The notes beneath the pieces were generated by a model. That model was given only the letters and a program-made list of their open reading frames with translations, was not told the DNA's origin and ran no database searches. Shown here piece by piece: positions 43,454-51,791 of a DNA stretch of 64,000 nt. This stretch comes from Marinirhabdus gelatinilytica (GTDB taxonomy: Bacteria; Bacteroidota; Bacteroidia; Flavobacteriales; Flavobacteriaceae), in NCBI RefSeq assembly GCF_003353425.1, contig NZ_QRAO01000002.1, positions 576,975 to 640,974 on the forward strand, read 5' to 3'. Made by a program: the position numbers and the translations under genes. Position 1 is the first letter of the stretch. Every line of letters begins with the position of its first letter.

Positions 43454-43819
43454 TTAATTAAATAAGCTTTCTATTTGCCATCGTGCAACAATGTGTTTCC
43501 TTCCCATAGGGACTGCTTTAAGCTGTCCTCGCTTAACCATTCTTTGAATAGTCCATCTACTAACACCTAATAATTCTGATGCTTCAGAAATGCTTAAAAA
43601 GTCTTTATATGCTATACTATTGGGATTGGAAACTTCTGTATTGCCTTGCTTTTGTTGAATATCTTGTTGCAGACTATCTTGAACTTTCTCTTCTCGTTTA
43701 AGCTGTTTGTAATGTCTGCTGTTACATTTATGGCCACAATATTTTGTTACTGTAGTTCTTGCTATGAAAGCTTTACCACAATAAAGACACGTTTTTGGAA
43801 TTTTTAAATTACTGCTCAT
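43454..43819 (-). CDS. Zinc-ribbon helix-turn-helix protein (excisionase-like)
   Basis: I start at the ATG at 43819; the longer frame up to 43930 would run through the arm-site repeats and looks like non-coding sequence. The 121-residue protein has a zinc-ribbon-like segment (C-L-Y-C-G-K, then K-Y-C-G-H-K-C) at about 10-33. A Gln/Glu-rich linker comes next, then an HTH_17 domain (F-L-S-I-S-E-A-S-E-L-L-G-V-S-R-W-T-I-Q-R-M). It is the first gene inside the mnmE end, ten bases before the integrase gene. The role is probably control of integration or excision. Confidence 0.8.
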   Translation of the reverse strand: MSSNLKIPKTCLYCGKAFIARTTVTKYCGHKCNSRHYKQLKREEKVQDSLQQDIQQKQGNTEVSNPNSIAYKDFLSISEASELLGVSRWTIQRMVKRGQLKAVPMGRKHIVARWQIESLFN

Positions 43820-43894
43820 AAATGGTGCGTTATGTAGCGATATGGTGCAACGTGGGGCAATATGGTGCAGAATTTCGCCAATATTTGTTGGCAA

Positions 43895-43940
43895 CAAGTT
43901 TGGGCAACAAACTTGAATAATGGGCAACAAATAGACAACA
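43895..43940. repeat. Integrase arm-type repeats, mnmE end
   Basis: The word GGGCAACAAA occurs twice: inside the inverted repeat CAAGTTT-N7-AAACTTG (43895-43915), and in TGGGCAACAAATAGACAACA (43921-43940), which matches the distal end at 19 of 20 bases. They lie 95-140 bases from the core site. Confidence 0.6.
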
Positions 43941-44034
43941 AAGATAGCCTAAAAAGAACTAAAAGGCAACAAAAAAGAGAAGTAAATATTATGTAATACC
44001 AACAAAAACAATTAGTTAACAATAAACAGAAGTG

Positions 44035-44063
44035 TAATTACTTCCCGATACAGAAATTAGCAA
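44035..44063. other. Proximal attachment site at the mnmE 3' end
   Basis: TAATTACTTCCCGATACA (44035-44052) spans the mnmE stop and its last four codons, and repeats at 27162 with one change in 18 bases. Confidence 0.85.
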
Positions 44064-45438
44064 ATATGTTCCCCAATAATTCGTCGTTTGAGATTTCTCC
44101 TGTAATTTCTCCAAAGTGGTACAGGGCTTGCCTAATATCTATGGCCAAAAGATCGCCACTTAAATTGGCATCTATGCCCGTCTGTACTTTTTGAATCTCT
44201 TCCAAGGCTTTTAGTAGGGAATCGTAGTGACGGGTGTTGGTAACGATGGTTTCATTGTTGCGTAGCGCACCGGTGTTCACAAAGTTGAGTAAGGTGTTTT
44301 TTAGGTCTTCTACGCCATTTCCTGTTTTAGCTGAAATAGGTGTGAGGTGTGAGGTGTGGGGCGTGAGGATGTCAATAAAGTTAGTTTTTTCATTTTTTGG
44401 AAGCCTGTCTATTTTATTGGCCACCACAACCAAGGGTTTTCGCGGATACTTATTTTTTATTTTTTCAATTTCAATTTTAATCTTGGAACCTGAAACTTTG
44501 AATTCCTGTGCATCAAATAAATACACGACCACTTGCGCCTGTTCAATCTTCTCAAACGTTTTTTTAATCCCGAGACCTTCAATGGTATCGGTTGTTTCTC
44601 GTATTCCCGCAGTATCTATAAACCGAAACCCTATGCCACCTATGGTAATTTCATCTTCAATGGTATCTCGCGTGGTACCGGCTATTTCAGAAACAATGGC
44701 GCGTTCTTCATTTAAAAGTGCATTGAGCAGTGTAGATTTCCCCACATTGGGTTCGCCCACTATGGCTACGGGGATACCGTTTTTTAGCACGTTTCCAGTA
44801 GCAAAACTGTCTATCAAGCGTTTCAGTACCTGGGTAATCTTTGTAATTAATTTCTGGAAATCCTCGCGGTTGGCAAACTCCACATCCTCTTCGGCAAAAT
44901 CGAGTTCCAGTTCTATCAAGGAAGCAAAGTTGAGCAGCTCTTCCCGCAATCGTTTTATTTCATTGCTGAAACCACCCCGCATTTGCTGTATGGCCAATTG
45001 GTGGCTTGCCTCACTGTCACTCGCTATCAAATCTGCCACAGCCTCTGCTTGGCTCAGGTCCATTTTGGCATTGAGGAAGGCACGTAGGGTAAACTCTCCT
45101 GCTTGGGCCATCCGGCAACCTTTCCGAAGGCATAACTGTATAATTTCTTGCTGAATGAAAGCACTCCCGTGACAGGAAATTTCTACCACGTCTTCACCCG
45201 TATAGCTGTTAGGGTTTTTGAATACTGAAACCAAAACTTCATCTAACACCCGCTCCCCATCCTTAATGTGCCCTAAATAGATGGTATGTGTAGGCTGCTC
45301 CTTTAATACCTTACCTGAAACTGAAGTAAAGATACCCGAAGCTATTTCCAAAGCAGCATCTCCCGAAAGCCGTATCACAGCAATTGCCCCAGCACCCGAA
45401 GGTGTTGCTAGAGCCACTATAGTATCGTTGTGTTTCAT
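44038..45438 (-). CDS. mnmE: tRNA uridine-5-carboxymethylaminomethyl synthesis GTPase MnmE
   Basis: The ATG at 45438 gives 466 residues beginning MKHNDTIVALATP, the normal MnmE start; the upstream TTG is not needed. The protein has an N-terminal folate-binding domain, a GTPase domain with G1 G-E-P-N-V-G-K-S-T near 222, D-T-A-G and N-K-I-D motifs, and the conserved C-terminal F-C-I-G-K. With MnmG it modifies the wobble uridine of several tRNAs. The GTPase domain holds a short low-complexity insert just before I-S-A-K-T-G. A TACTTTTG box at 45445-45452 would give an almost leaderless message. The 3' end serves as the island's attachment site. Confidence 0.95.
   Translation of the reverse strand: MKHNDTIVALATPSGAGAIAVIRLSGDAALEIASGIFTSVSGKVLKEQPTHTIYLGHIKDGERVLDEVLVSVFKNPNSYTGEDVVEISCHGSAFIQQEIIQLCLRKGCRMAQAGEFTLRAFLNAKMDLSQAEAVADLIASDSEASHQLAIQQMRGGFSNEIKRLREELLNFASLIELELDFAEEDVEFANREDFQKLITKITQVLKRLIDSFATGNVLKNGIPVAIVGEPNVGKSTLLNALLNEERAIVSEIAGTTRDTIEDEITIGGIGFRFIDTAGIRETTDTIEGLGIKKTFEKIEQAQVVVYLFDAQEFKVSGSKIKIEIEKIKNKYPRKPLVVVANKIDRLPKNEKTNFIDILTPHTSHLTPISAKTGNGVEDLKNTLLNFVNTGALRNNETIVTNTRHYDSLLKALEEIQKVQTGIDANLSGDLLAIDIRQALYHFGEITGEISNDELLGNIFANFCIGK
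44339..44368 (+). repeat. Low-complexity GTGAGGT tract inside mnmE
   Basis: Three GTGAGGT-like words plus GGGGCGTGAGG encode L-T-P-H-T-S-H-L-T-P directly before I-S-A-K-T-G. The tract is in frame and looks like a simple-sequence insertion into the GTPase domain. Confidence 0.6.
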
Positions 45439-45504
45439 AGTGTACAAAAGTACAAATTCAAAAACATCAAATTGGGATAGATTTCATTTTCTGGAATCGT
45501 GTAA

Positions 45505-45537
45505 CAAAAAAAGGCTCCCAAAAGCTAGGAACCTTTT
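45505..45537 (-). terminator. Terminator of the PNGase F-like gene
   Basis: AAAAGG-C-TCC pairs with GGA-A-CCTTTT around a nine-base loop. The minus strand continues with T, 25 bases past the stop at 45562. Confidence 0.7.
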
Positions 45538-45561
45538 AAAAATATGATTTTTATTGCGGTG

Positions 45562-48075
45562 TTATTCAATAATAACCCTTTTTATAACGCCGTCTCCTTT
45601 GCTGTTCTGTACACTCACAAGATACACGCCAGAAGCATGGCCAGAAAGGTTTACTTTCACATTCTGCGTCCCTGAAGCTATCCCATAGTCACGTAATAAT
45701 CTTCCTTGGTAGTCGTACACCTTTACAGTGCTTGCATCCTGAAATCCATCGAAAGAGACAAAAAATTGTCCCCCCGAAGGATTTGGATATACACTTACCT
45801 GGGTTGGGGCAATCTGTGCATCGGTTCCCAACACAACATCACTATCTCCTAATGGAGCATCTCCGTACGAGATTAAATAAGATGAAACGATAAGATGGGG
45901 GTTAAAACCATCGTCACAGTTAGGGCACGTACTCCCACTAACACAATCTTGATTGTTGGGGTGGCAATTATCCACATAGCCTGTATCAAAAATATAGCTT
46001 AGGTATACCTGATCTGTTTGGGTGTAGGGTTGCATATCGTAATCGAAAAACTGTGCAATACTTCCAGGGCACCAGCCAGCACGGTTAAAATACCATGTTC
46101 CGTTTTGTGGTTGGCAACCATCTGGATTGGGGTCGCAATCTTCCCAGTTGAATTGCTCAAAGGTTTCGTTCCCGTTTACCCATATATGGTGTGTGTTGGG
46201 TGAAAACTCTGCCGCATTACCAGTATTGTTATCTCCCCAACCGTGGCCAGAAGATACCAGTTTTATCTTTGCGGTCTCTATATTTTCTGGGTAGGTAACA
46301 TCAAAAGCTTCAGTAGGCTGAAGGTTTGCAGGATCTCCAAATTGATAGGTTTGGTACCACAATTTTGTAATGGAACTGTATGGATGTGCTGGCTCTCCCG
46401 CTTGATAATTTAGCTGAAGTGTATATTCAAAACCGTTACCCTGCGTACCAAGATTTACCCTAAAGGCGGTTTTTCCACGAAGTATCGAGGCGAAATCGGT
46501 TAAATCAATCTCACTGCTACAGGCTACACCATACGGGGTCAAGTAACGGATAATCTCGTACCATTGTCCGTCTTTTCCTTGGGCTTCCACAGTAGAAACT
46601 CTATCCCAAGGGTCACAGCCTCCTGGAGGACAATCTATCACCAAATTACCGATGATTGAATCGTATGCCCCTATATGGCTGGGAAGGTTAGCAACTTGTG
46701 TCACTGAGGGTACATCACTGTACACCCAAGCTTCATCTGTTGCAAGAGCACTAACGTTGGTAGCTTGTTGCTCCAGTGTAAAGCTTTCAGTTTGTGTGCT
46801 CATCGCACCGTAATTATTGGTAGCCTGGATATCAAGATCGAAGGCTCCATAGCCTGTGGGTGTCCACCAGCCGGTGTAAAATCCGTTTTCATGATTGGTC
46901 AATGGAATTGTAACTCCGTCTATCACAGCTTCTACGGTATCCACCGAGAATAGTTCTGGATACTGTATACCAGCTTTAACAGCAACTTGTATAGGGGTTA
47001 ATGAGGGAGCATAAACCGTTCCTGATAATGGGTGCAATGCTTCACTCTCTACCAAAACATTTTGTGGGTCAAGCACTTCAAAACTAAAGGTTACTTCGGG
47101 AGCTGGATCCCAAGTACCATTTCCAGGTTGGGTAGCCTTAACGGTTACTGTGCCTTCGTTACCATCTAGCGTCAAGGTAGTGCCGCTAATGGATGCTGGA
47201 CCGGATACAATTTCAAAAGCTACCGGCAATCCCGATGTAGCTGTGGCTTCAAGCTCAAAAGGATCGTCCGTAGTGAGTTTATTGGCAATAGGAGGGAAGT
47301 CTATAGCTTGCTGTCCAGGTTCAAGCTCACCGACAAAGTTGGAAGTTTCGCCAATAAGGGCAAAGTTGTTCAATAGCGAATTTTTGTCTGGATTGCCACT
47401 TTCATCCAACAGCATGTCTATTGCCGTATTATTGCCTCCCGGAGCTCCTTGGTTAAATTTGTAATATACTTCAAGATTGGTTTCATTCCCAACAAGTTCA
47501 TTAGCCATTATATCTTGTATTTCGGTTTGTGTTAGCGCTTTGCTCCACATAGAAAACTCGTCAATCCCGCCTTTGAAAACAAAATTGAAACCACCTTGTA
47601 TACTTTTACCCAGCCCTAGAGGTCTGTCGGTTGAAAGAAATGTACCAGAGGCTGTACTTGTACCAATAGACACTCCATCTACAAAAAGCTCGATGGTGTC
47701 TTCATCAAAGATCCAAGCCACATGCTGCCACACACCGGCCTGGATGGTTCCCGCTGGTGCTACAAATTGATGTAGTCCCGTATCGGTAATTACCCTACAT
47801 TCCAAAGTTCCGTCTGAAAGTTGAATGATGTACATCTCTCCGCTGCCAGAACCACCACCGCGTATGCCCATCATACCTTGGCCGTAGGTAAGTGCCTCAG
47901 TATAAAACCAGCCTGCCATGGAAATGGTATTTTGGTTGTTTACATATTGGGCTGCGTTGGGAAGTTCAGTATAATCATCAACTCCATCAAAATGGAGGTA
48001 TTGATTGGTTTGTGCTGTACAAAGACTTGTAAAAACCAATGTGATTCCTAAAATAAGTTGTGTAATTTTTTTCAT
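45562..48075 (-). CDS. T9SS-secreted PNGase F-like protein with LamG domain
   Basis: I start at the ATG at 48075 (M-K-K-I-T-Q-L), giving 837 residues with a signal peptide (1-21). A LamG/concanavalin-like domain follows (about 25-215; F-D-G-V-D-D-Y-T-E-L-P-N). Next are Ig-like spacers, then an N-glycosidase F-type pair of jelly-roll domains. These show C-D-P-W-D-R-V near residue 490, I-R-Y-L-T-P-Y-G, G-H-G-W-G-D-N-N near 610 and Y-F-N-R-A-G-W-C-P-G near 670. PNGase F cleaves N-glycans from asparagine of glycoproteins. The C-terminus is a type A T9SS signal (V-Y-P-N-P-S-G-G-Q-F). A likely surface or released glycan-active enzyme; activity not proven. Confidence 0.87.
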   Translation of the reverse strand: MKKITQLILGITLVFTSLCTAQTNQYLHFDGVDDYTELPNAAQYVNNQNTISMAGWFYTEALTYGQGMMGIRGGGSGSGEMYIIQLSDGTLECRVITDTGLHQFVAPAGTIQAGVWQHVAWIFDEDTIELFVDGVSIGTSTASGTFLSTDRPLGLGKSIQGGFNFVFKGGIDEFSMWSKALTQTEIQDIMANELVGNETNLEVYYKFNQGAPGGNNTAIDMLLDESGNPDKNSLLNNFALIGETSNFVGELEPGQQAIDFPPIANKLTTDDPFELEATATSGLPVAFEIVSGPASISGTTLTLDGNEGTVTVKATQPGNGTWDPAPEVTFSFEVLDPQNVLVESEALHPLSGTVYAPSLTPIQVAVKAGIQYPELFSVDTVEAVIDGVTIPLTNHENGFYTGWWTPTGYGAFDLDIQATNNYGAMSTQTESFTLEQQATNVSALATDEAWVYSDVPSVTQVANLPSHIGAYDSIIGNLVIDCPPGGCDPWDRVSTVEAQGKDGQWYEIIRYLTPYGVACSSEIDLTDFASILRGKTAFRVNLGTQGNGFEYTLQLNYQAGEPAHPYSSITKLWYQTYQFGDPANLQPTEAFDVTYPENIETAKIKLVSSGHGWGDNNTGNAAEFSPNTHHIWVNGNETFEQFNWEDCDPNPDGCQPQNGTWYFNRAGWCPGSIAQFFDYDMQPYTQTDQVYLSYIFDTGYVDNCHPNNQDCVSGSTCPNCDDGFNPHLIVSSYLISYGDAPLGDSDVVLGTDAQIAPTQVSVYPNPSGGQFFVSFDGFQDASTVKVYDYQGRLLRDYGIASGTQNVKVNLSGHASGVYLVSVQNSKGDGVIKRVIIE

Positions 48076-48269
48076 TTTAATAAGTGATATGGTTATAATT
48101 GACACACAAAAGCTTAAGTGGGATTATGGGTGAAAGTGTGTCTGTAAATTCAAAAATAATTATTTTAAAAAGAGCACCTCAAATTATATGATATTTAACA
48201 CAGTCAAAAGAAAAAATTTTATGTAACTTTTTAATGTTCTAACCTACTGATAGTACAAGAGAATGCACT

Positions 48270-48401
48270 ATGGAAAATAAAGAAAACGATCCTAAAAAAG
48301 ATGGCGGACTTAAAAACCTACTCGTCCCCCTGCTTTTATTTGTGGGGGTTTCGGTAGCTGCATTCCTAATCACCTATTTTATCCTTAACGCTTTAAAATA
48401 A
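48270..48401 (+). CDS. Small single-pass membrane protein
   Basis: This 43-residue frame reads M-E-N-K-E-N-D-P-K-K-D-G-G, then a hydrophobic helix (about 18-39; L-V-P-L-L-L-F-V-G-V-S-V-A-A-F) ending in N-A-L-K. It stops eight bases before the DUF4870 gene, so the two form an operon. The charged start plus one helix and the codon use like its neighbour support a real gene. Function unknown; it may partner with the DUF4870 protein. Confidence 0.7.
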   Translation: MENKENDPKKDGGLKNLLVPLLLFVGVSVAAFLITYFILNALK

Positions 48402-48409
48402 CTATTGGT

Positions 48410-48778
48410 ATGGAAGTAATAAGCATTACACAAACAGGAAAAAAAACCGACACAAACCTTTTGGTTTTTACACAACTCTCGCAATTTTTGACCTACGTGA
48501 CAGGTTTTGGTGGATTTATTGTCCCGTTAATTTTGTGGCTCACCAAAAAAGATGAGATCGAGGGAATGGACGAGCACGGAAAAAATGTAATCAACTTCCA
48601 AATAACTATGTTCTTGATAGCGCTGTTGAGCATCCCTGGAATTTTCCTTCTTGGTTTAGGCATACTCTCTCTTATTTGGGTGGGTATTGTATCGTTTGTT
48701 ATGCCCATAGTAAATGCAGTACGCGCCAGTAATGGCCAAGCTCCTAGTTATTTTAGTACGATTCGGTTTATTTCATAA
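48410..48778 (+). CDS. DUF4870 membrane protein
   Basis: This 122-residue protein has three hydrophobic helices (about 20-42, 63-80, 85-105). It carries the DUF4870 features: L-S-Q-F-L-T-Y-V-T-G-F-G-G-F-I-V-P-L near 22-39, then W-L-T-K-K-D-E, D-E-H-G-K-N-V-I-N-F-Q and a final I-V-N-A-V-R-A-S-N-G. The family is widespread and of unknown role. It follows a 43-residue membrane gene and ends at a strong bidirectional terminator. Confidence 0.9.
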   Translation: MEVISITQTGKKTDTNLLVFTQLSQFLTYVTGFGGFIVPLILWLTKKDEIEGMDEHGKNVINFQITMFLIALLSIPGIFLLGLGILSLIWVGIVSFVMPIVNAVRASNGQAPSYFSTIRFIS

Positions 48779-48795
48779 ATGGATAAGTTATATTG

Positions 48796-48836
48796 AAAAA
48801 AATCCGTTGTGAACATATCACAACGGATTTTTTTTG
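48796..48836. terminator. Bidirectional terminator between DUF4870 gene and dnaN
   Basis: AATCCGTTGTGA and TCACAACGGATT form a perfect 12-bp stem with a five-base loop, flanked by A and T runs. It can stop both converging transcripts. Confidence 0.92.
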
Positions 48837-48863
48837 TTCCGTAAGCTGAGTGGAGCAGAAGCT

Positions 48864-49982
48864 CTAGTTGTTCAGCATCACGGGCATTACCAGCATTGTC
48901 ACGCGTTCTCCTTCGTCAAGACCATCAACCGGCGTGAGGATACCAGCACGGTTGGGAAGGCTCATTTCCAGAGAAACATCGTCACTGGTTAGGTTGTTCA
49001 GCATTTCGGTTAGGAAACGAGAGTTAAACCCAATTTGCATATCGTCACCTTGGTAATCGCAGGTTAAACGTTCTTCGGCCTTATTGCTGTAATCGATATC
49101 TTCTGCAGAGATATTAAGCTCTGCACCTGCAATCTTCAAACGTATCTGATGCGTGGTTTTGTTACTGAAAATACTCACACGGCGCACACTGTTCAGGAAT
49201 TGGTTTCGATCGATGGAGAGCTTGTTCGGGTTCTCTTTTGGGATTACCGCTTCGTAGTTGGGATACTTGCCGTCGATCAATCGACATATCATCGTAGTGT
49301 TATCAAAACTGAACTTAGCGTTACTGTCGTTATACTCAATCGTTACTTCTTCTTCACTACCTGCCAATATATTTTTTAATAGCGTGAGAGGTTTTTTGGG
49401 CATAATGAATTCGGCCGTTTGCGATGCCGAAACATCTTCACGGCTATATTTTACCAGTTTGTGGGCATCGGTGGCCACAAACGTCAACCCTTCCGTAGAA
49501 AACTGGAAGAACACACCGCTCATCACCGGACGCAAATCGTCATTTCCACTGGCAAAAATTGTTTTGCTAATGGCTGTTGCCAAGATATCGCCCTGAACCT
49601 TTGTTTCTGAAGGGTCCTTCAACTCCACAGCGCTAGGAAACTCTTCTCCTGGCGCATACGCCAGTGCGTACTTACCGTGGTTACTGCTTATTTCAACAGT
49701 GCTATTTTCTTCAACAGTAAACGTAAGCGGTTGCTCTGGAAATGTTTTTAGGGTATCCAGCAACAAACGGGCAGGTATACAAACGCTACCGCTCTCGTTG
49801 CTTTCCACGTCCAGCGTTGAAGAAACCGTAGTCTCTAGGTCCGATGCCGAAACCGTCAATGAATTTCCATCCAGGTCAAAGAGGAAATTGTCTAAAATAG
49901 GTAGTGTGTTGTTATTGTTTATAATACCTCCAAGCACTTGCAATTGCTTGAGTAAATAAGAACTGGAAACAATGAATTTCAT
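48864..49982 (-). CDS. dnaN: DNA polymerase III beta sliding clamp
   Basis: This 372-residue protein has three repeated clamp domains (about 1-125, 126-245, 246-372). Typical segments are M-K-F-I-V-S-S-S-Y-L-L-K-Q-L at the start, I-P-A-R-L-L-L-D-T-L-K, F-V-A-T-D-A-H-K-L near 175 and P-V on the final strand V-M-P-V-M-L. The ring tethers the replicative polymerase to DNA. A clear promoter box lies 85 bases upstream of the ATG. Its location beside gldG is consistent with other Flavobacteriaceae as I recall them. Length and start are normal. Confidence 0.97.
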   Translation of the reverse strand: MKFIVSSSYLLKQLQVLGGIINNNNTLPILDNFLFDLDGNSLTVSASDLETTVSSTLDVESNESGSVCIPARLLLDTLKTFPEQPLTFTVEENSTVEISSNHGKYALAYAPGEEFPSAVELKDPSETKVQGDILATAISKTIFASGNDDLRPVMSGVFFQFSTEGLTFVATDAHKLVKYSREDVSASQTAEFIMPKKPLTLLKNILAGSEEEVTIEYNDSNAKFSFDNTTMICRLIDGKYPNYEAVIPKENPNKLSIDRNQFLNSVRRVSIFSNKTTHQIRLKIAGAELNISAEDIDYSNKAEERLTCDYQGDDMQIGFNSRFLTEMLNNLTSDDVSLEMSLPNRAGILTPVDGLDEGERVTMLVMPVMLNN

Positions 49983-50066
49983 GTAAGGTTATTTTCTGAA
50001 ATATTAGTCTTAAAAATATGGACTCCACATTAAAAGCGCATCTGTGTGCTACATGTAGTCGAAGTA

Positions 50067-50074
50067 CAAATATA
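50067..50074 (-). promoter_or_regulatory. -7 box of the dnaN promoter
   Basis: TATATTTG on the minus strand is an exact TAnnTTTG match, with a T-rich -33-like element about 20 bases upstream (TTTTAC). The leader would be about 78 bases. Confidence 0.6.
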
Positions 50075-50113
50075 TCCCAAAAACAACGGTTTGTAAAACT
50101 AACTTATTAACAG

Positions 50114-51790
50114 TTAGCGGGTGTATTTTCGTTTTCTGAAATAGCTGTACAAAAACCCAAACAACGCCAACAACCCCAATGGTAGCAATAGGTTTACAGC
50201 TTGCCATTGTGTGCGCTGTGCCAATGTTTTTTGTGGGTCCAGGAACGGAACGGCTATTTTTTTGGTGCGTATGTTTATAAGTCCGCTATCGTCTAACATA
50301 TAATTCACTGCGTTGAGTAAAAACTCCTTGTTTCCATAAAAGGCATTGGTCCATTTATCAAAACCCAGTTCCAAGGGCTTGCCGCGATCCAACTGATTTT
50401 TAATCACATCACCATCGCTTATCACGAGCATTTTTGTGGGTGGGGAGCTAGTTCTGTCTTCTGAAATTTTAAAAGGTTTTACGCGGTTATTGAAAACCGA
50501 GGGGAATTCTCCCTCCAGCAACACCGCCAAAGGTGTTTCCCCTGCAGAGAATACCGAAGGATCCGGTCCTTCGTTTACTATTTGTAGTGCATTGGGGATC
50601 TCTTTGTCAATATCTATTTCATAAGGGGTGCTCTGCAGTTTGGTAATGGGAGAGGAGCTTAAGAGGATTGATTTTTGTAGGTCGTTTGTCAAAATTTCGA
50701 TACCACTGGCGTAATCAAACTTTACCGCCTCGGTATTGTTTACGATGGGGTGTTCATTCGCTGCAGAAGACAACGGGCTGAACAACCATGGGTATTTATT
50801 ATACTGTGATTCCCTTTGCTCACCAGAGGCCAGTACAATGGGCGCACAATAAACATCTTTCACCAAATTAGGGTTGATGCGTATTCCGTACTTAAAGAAA
50901 AAATCCCCTAAGTTTATGTCCAACGGTATTGCAGCTGTAATGCCAGTCTCTGGGTCCTGTACAATTTGGGTAGCATCCACGAGCCATATAGAGGAACCAC
51001 CGTTCATAGTATATTGGTCCAGGATGTATCTTTCGGCATCGGTAAATTTTTCAACAGGCTTGGCGGCCACGATCAAATCGAAAGTGTTGAGCTGTTCTAA
51101 GGTTTTTTTAGGTGAAACGGCTGCCGAGTCCAGCGTAAAAGGAGCTATAAAATATGTTTCCCGCAGGGTGCTGAAGATATCTGCTACATACCTGTCGTCC
51201 AACTCTCCATTGCCTTTTAATACTGCGATACGTTTGCTCTTTCCGTTTACCAATTGGTGGAAACCGTACGTAAAGGCATATTCCAGGTTTTGTATGGAAT
51301 TGTTTACACGTTCTTCGGGAGTGGCGCCCAATACATTTTTGAGCAACGGAACCTTCACCGTTTTTTCCTGATACTGGGCGAGTGCCCAGGGGAAGACCAC
51401 TTCGGTAGAGACCTTGCCGTTTTCACGTACTTCAACCTGTGCGCCCTTCATCCCACGGTTTATGAACTCCTGCTGAAGAGCCTCAGGATTTTCACTTTCT
51501 ACTGGGTTTATAAACTCGTATGCAATGTTGGGGTTGTAGCTTTTGAATTCTTCTAGCAATTGTTCGGTTTCCAGTTGCAGTTTTTTAAATTCCGGTGGAA
51601 AGTTACCTTCAAGAAATACATCGATTTTTATAGGAGAATTCACTGTCGCGACGGTTTCCTTTGCTTCTTCAGAAAGCGTATAGCGTTTGTCCTGCGTAAG
51701 GTCAAATCTTTTGTACACCTTGTTGCTGAGAAGGTTCAGCCCAACTAAAACCGATACCACTATTACTATTTGCTTCAAACTTTTCCCCAT
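50114..51790 (-). CDS. gldG: Gliding-motility ABC transporter component GldG
   Basis: This 558-residue protein has an N-terminal helix (about 7-25), then a large extracytoplasmic part with Y-T-L-S-E-E-A-K near 38, Y-E-F-I-N-P-V-E near 95 and I-A-V-L-K-G-N-G-E-L near 193. It closes with a C-terminal helix (about 530-550) ending in basic residues (F-R-K-R-K-Y). GldG works with GldF and the GldA ATPase in a transporter needed for gliding and for the T9SS-linked machinery in Flavobacterium. It starts one base after the gldF stop, so both are co-translated. Family assignment is firm. Confidence 0.93.
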   Translation of the reverse strand: MGKSLKQIVIVVSVLVGLNLLSNKVYKRFDLTQDKRYTLSEEAKETVATVNSPIKIDVFLEGNFPPEFKKLQLETEQLLEEFKSYNPNIAYEFINPVESENPEALQQEFINRGMKGAQVEVRENGKVSTEVVFPWALAQYQEKTVKVPLLKNVLGATPEERVNNSIQNLEYAFTYGFHQLVNGKSKRIAVLKGNGELDDRYVADIFSTLRETYFIAPFTLDSAAVSPKKTLEQLNTFDLIVAAKPVEKFTDAERYILDQYTMNGGSSIWLVDATQIVQDPETGITAAIPLDINLGDFFFKYGIRINPNLVKDVYCAPIVLASGEQRESQYNKYPWLFSPLSSAANEHPIVNNTEAVKFDYASGIEILTNDLQKSILLSSSPITKLQSTPYEIDIDKEIPNALQIVNEGPDPSVFSAGETPLAVLLEGEFPSVFNNRVKPFKISEDRTSSPPTKMLVISDGDVIKNQLDRGKPLELGFDKWTNAFYGNKEFLLNAVNYMLDDSGLINIRTKKIAVPFLDPQKTLAQRTQWQAVNLLLPLGLLALFGFLYSYFRKRKYTR

Positions 51791-51791
51791 C

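Larger units (their letters stand above)
27162..44063. mobile_element. Genomic island inserted in the 3' end of mnmE
   Basis: About 16.9 kb lie between two imperfect 29-base direct repeats (24 matches). The right copy is the real end of mnmE and the left copy still spells its last codons F-C-I-G-K-stop. A tyrosine integrase and HTH genes sit next to the mnmE end, and 20-base repeats with one difference occur inside both ends. The content is a Phage_CRI-like replication protein, restriction-methylase operon, toxin-antitoxin pair, PIN-like and DUF6266 genes. No relaxase or transfer genes are seen, so it would need a helper to move. Confidence 0.85.

Noticed and set aside
43820..43930. N-terminal extension of the zinc-ribbon HTH gene
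   Set aside because: It would cover direct repeats and arm sites and encode unlikely sequence; the ATG at 43819 begins right before the zinc ribbon.
44234..45154. A 306-codon frame antisense to mnmE
   Set aside because: mnmE is unmistakable on the other strand; the antisense frame is Ser/Arg-rich shadow sequence.
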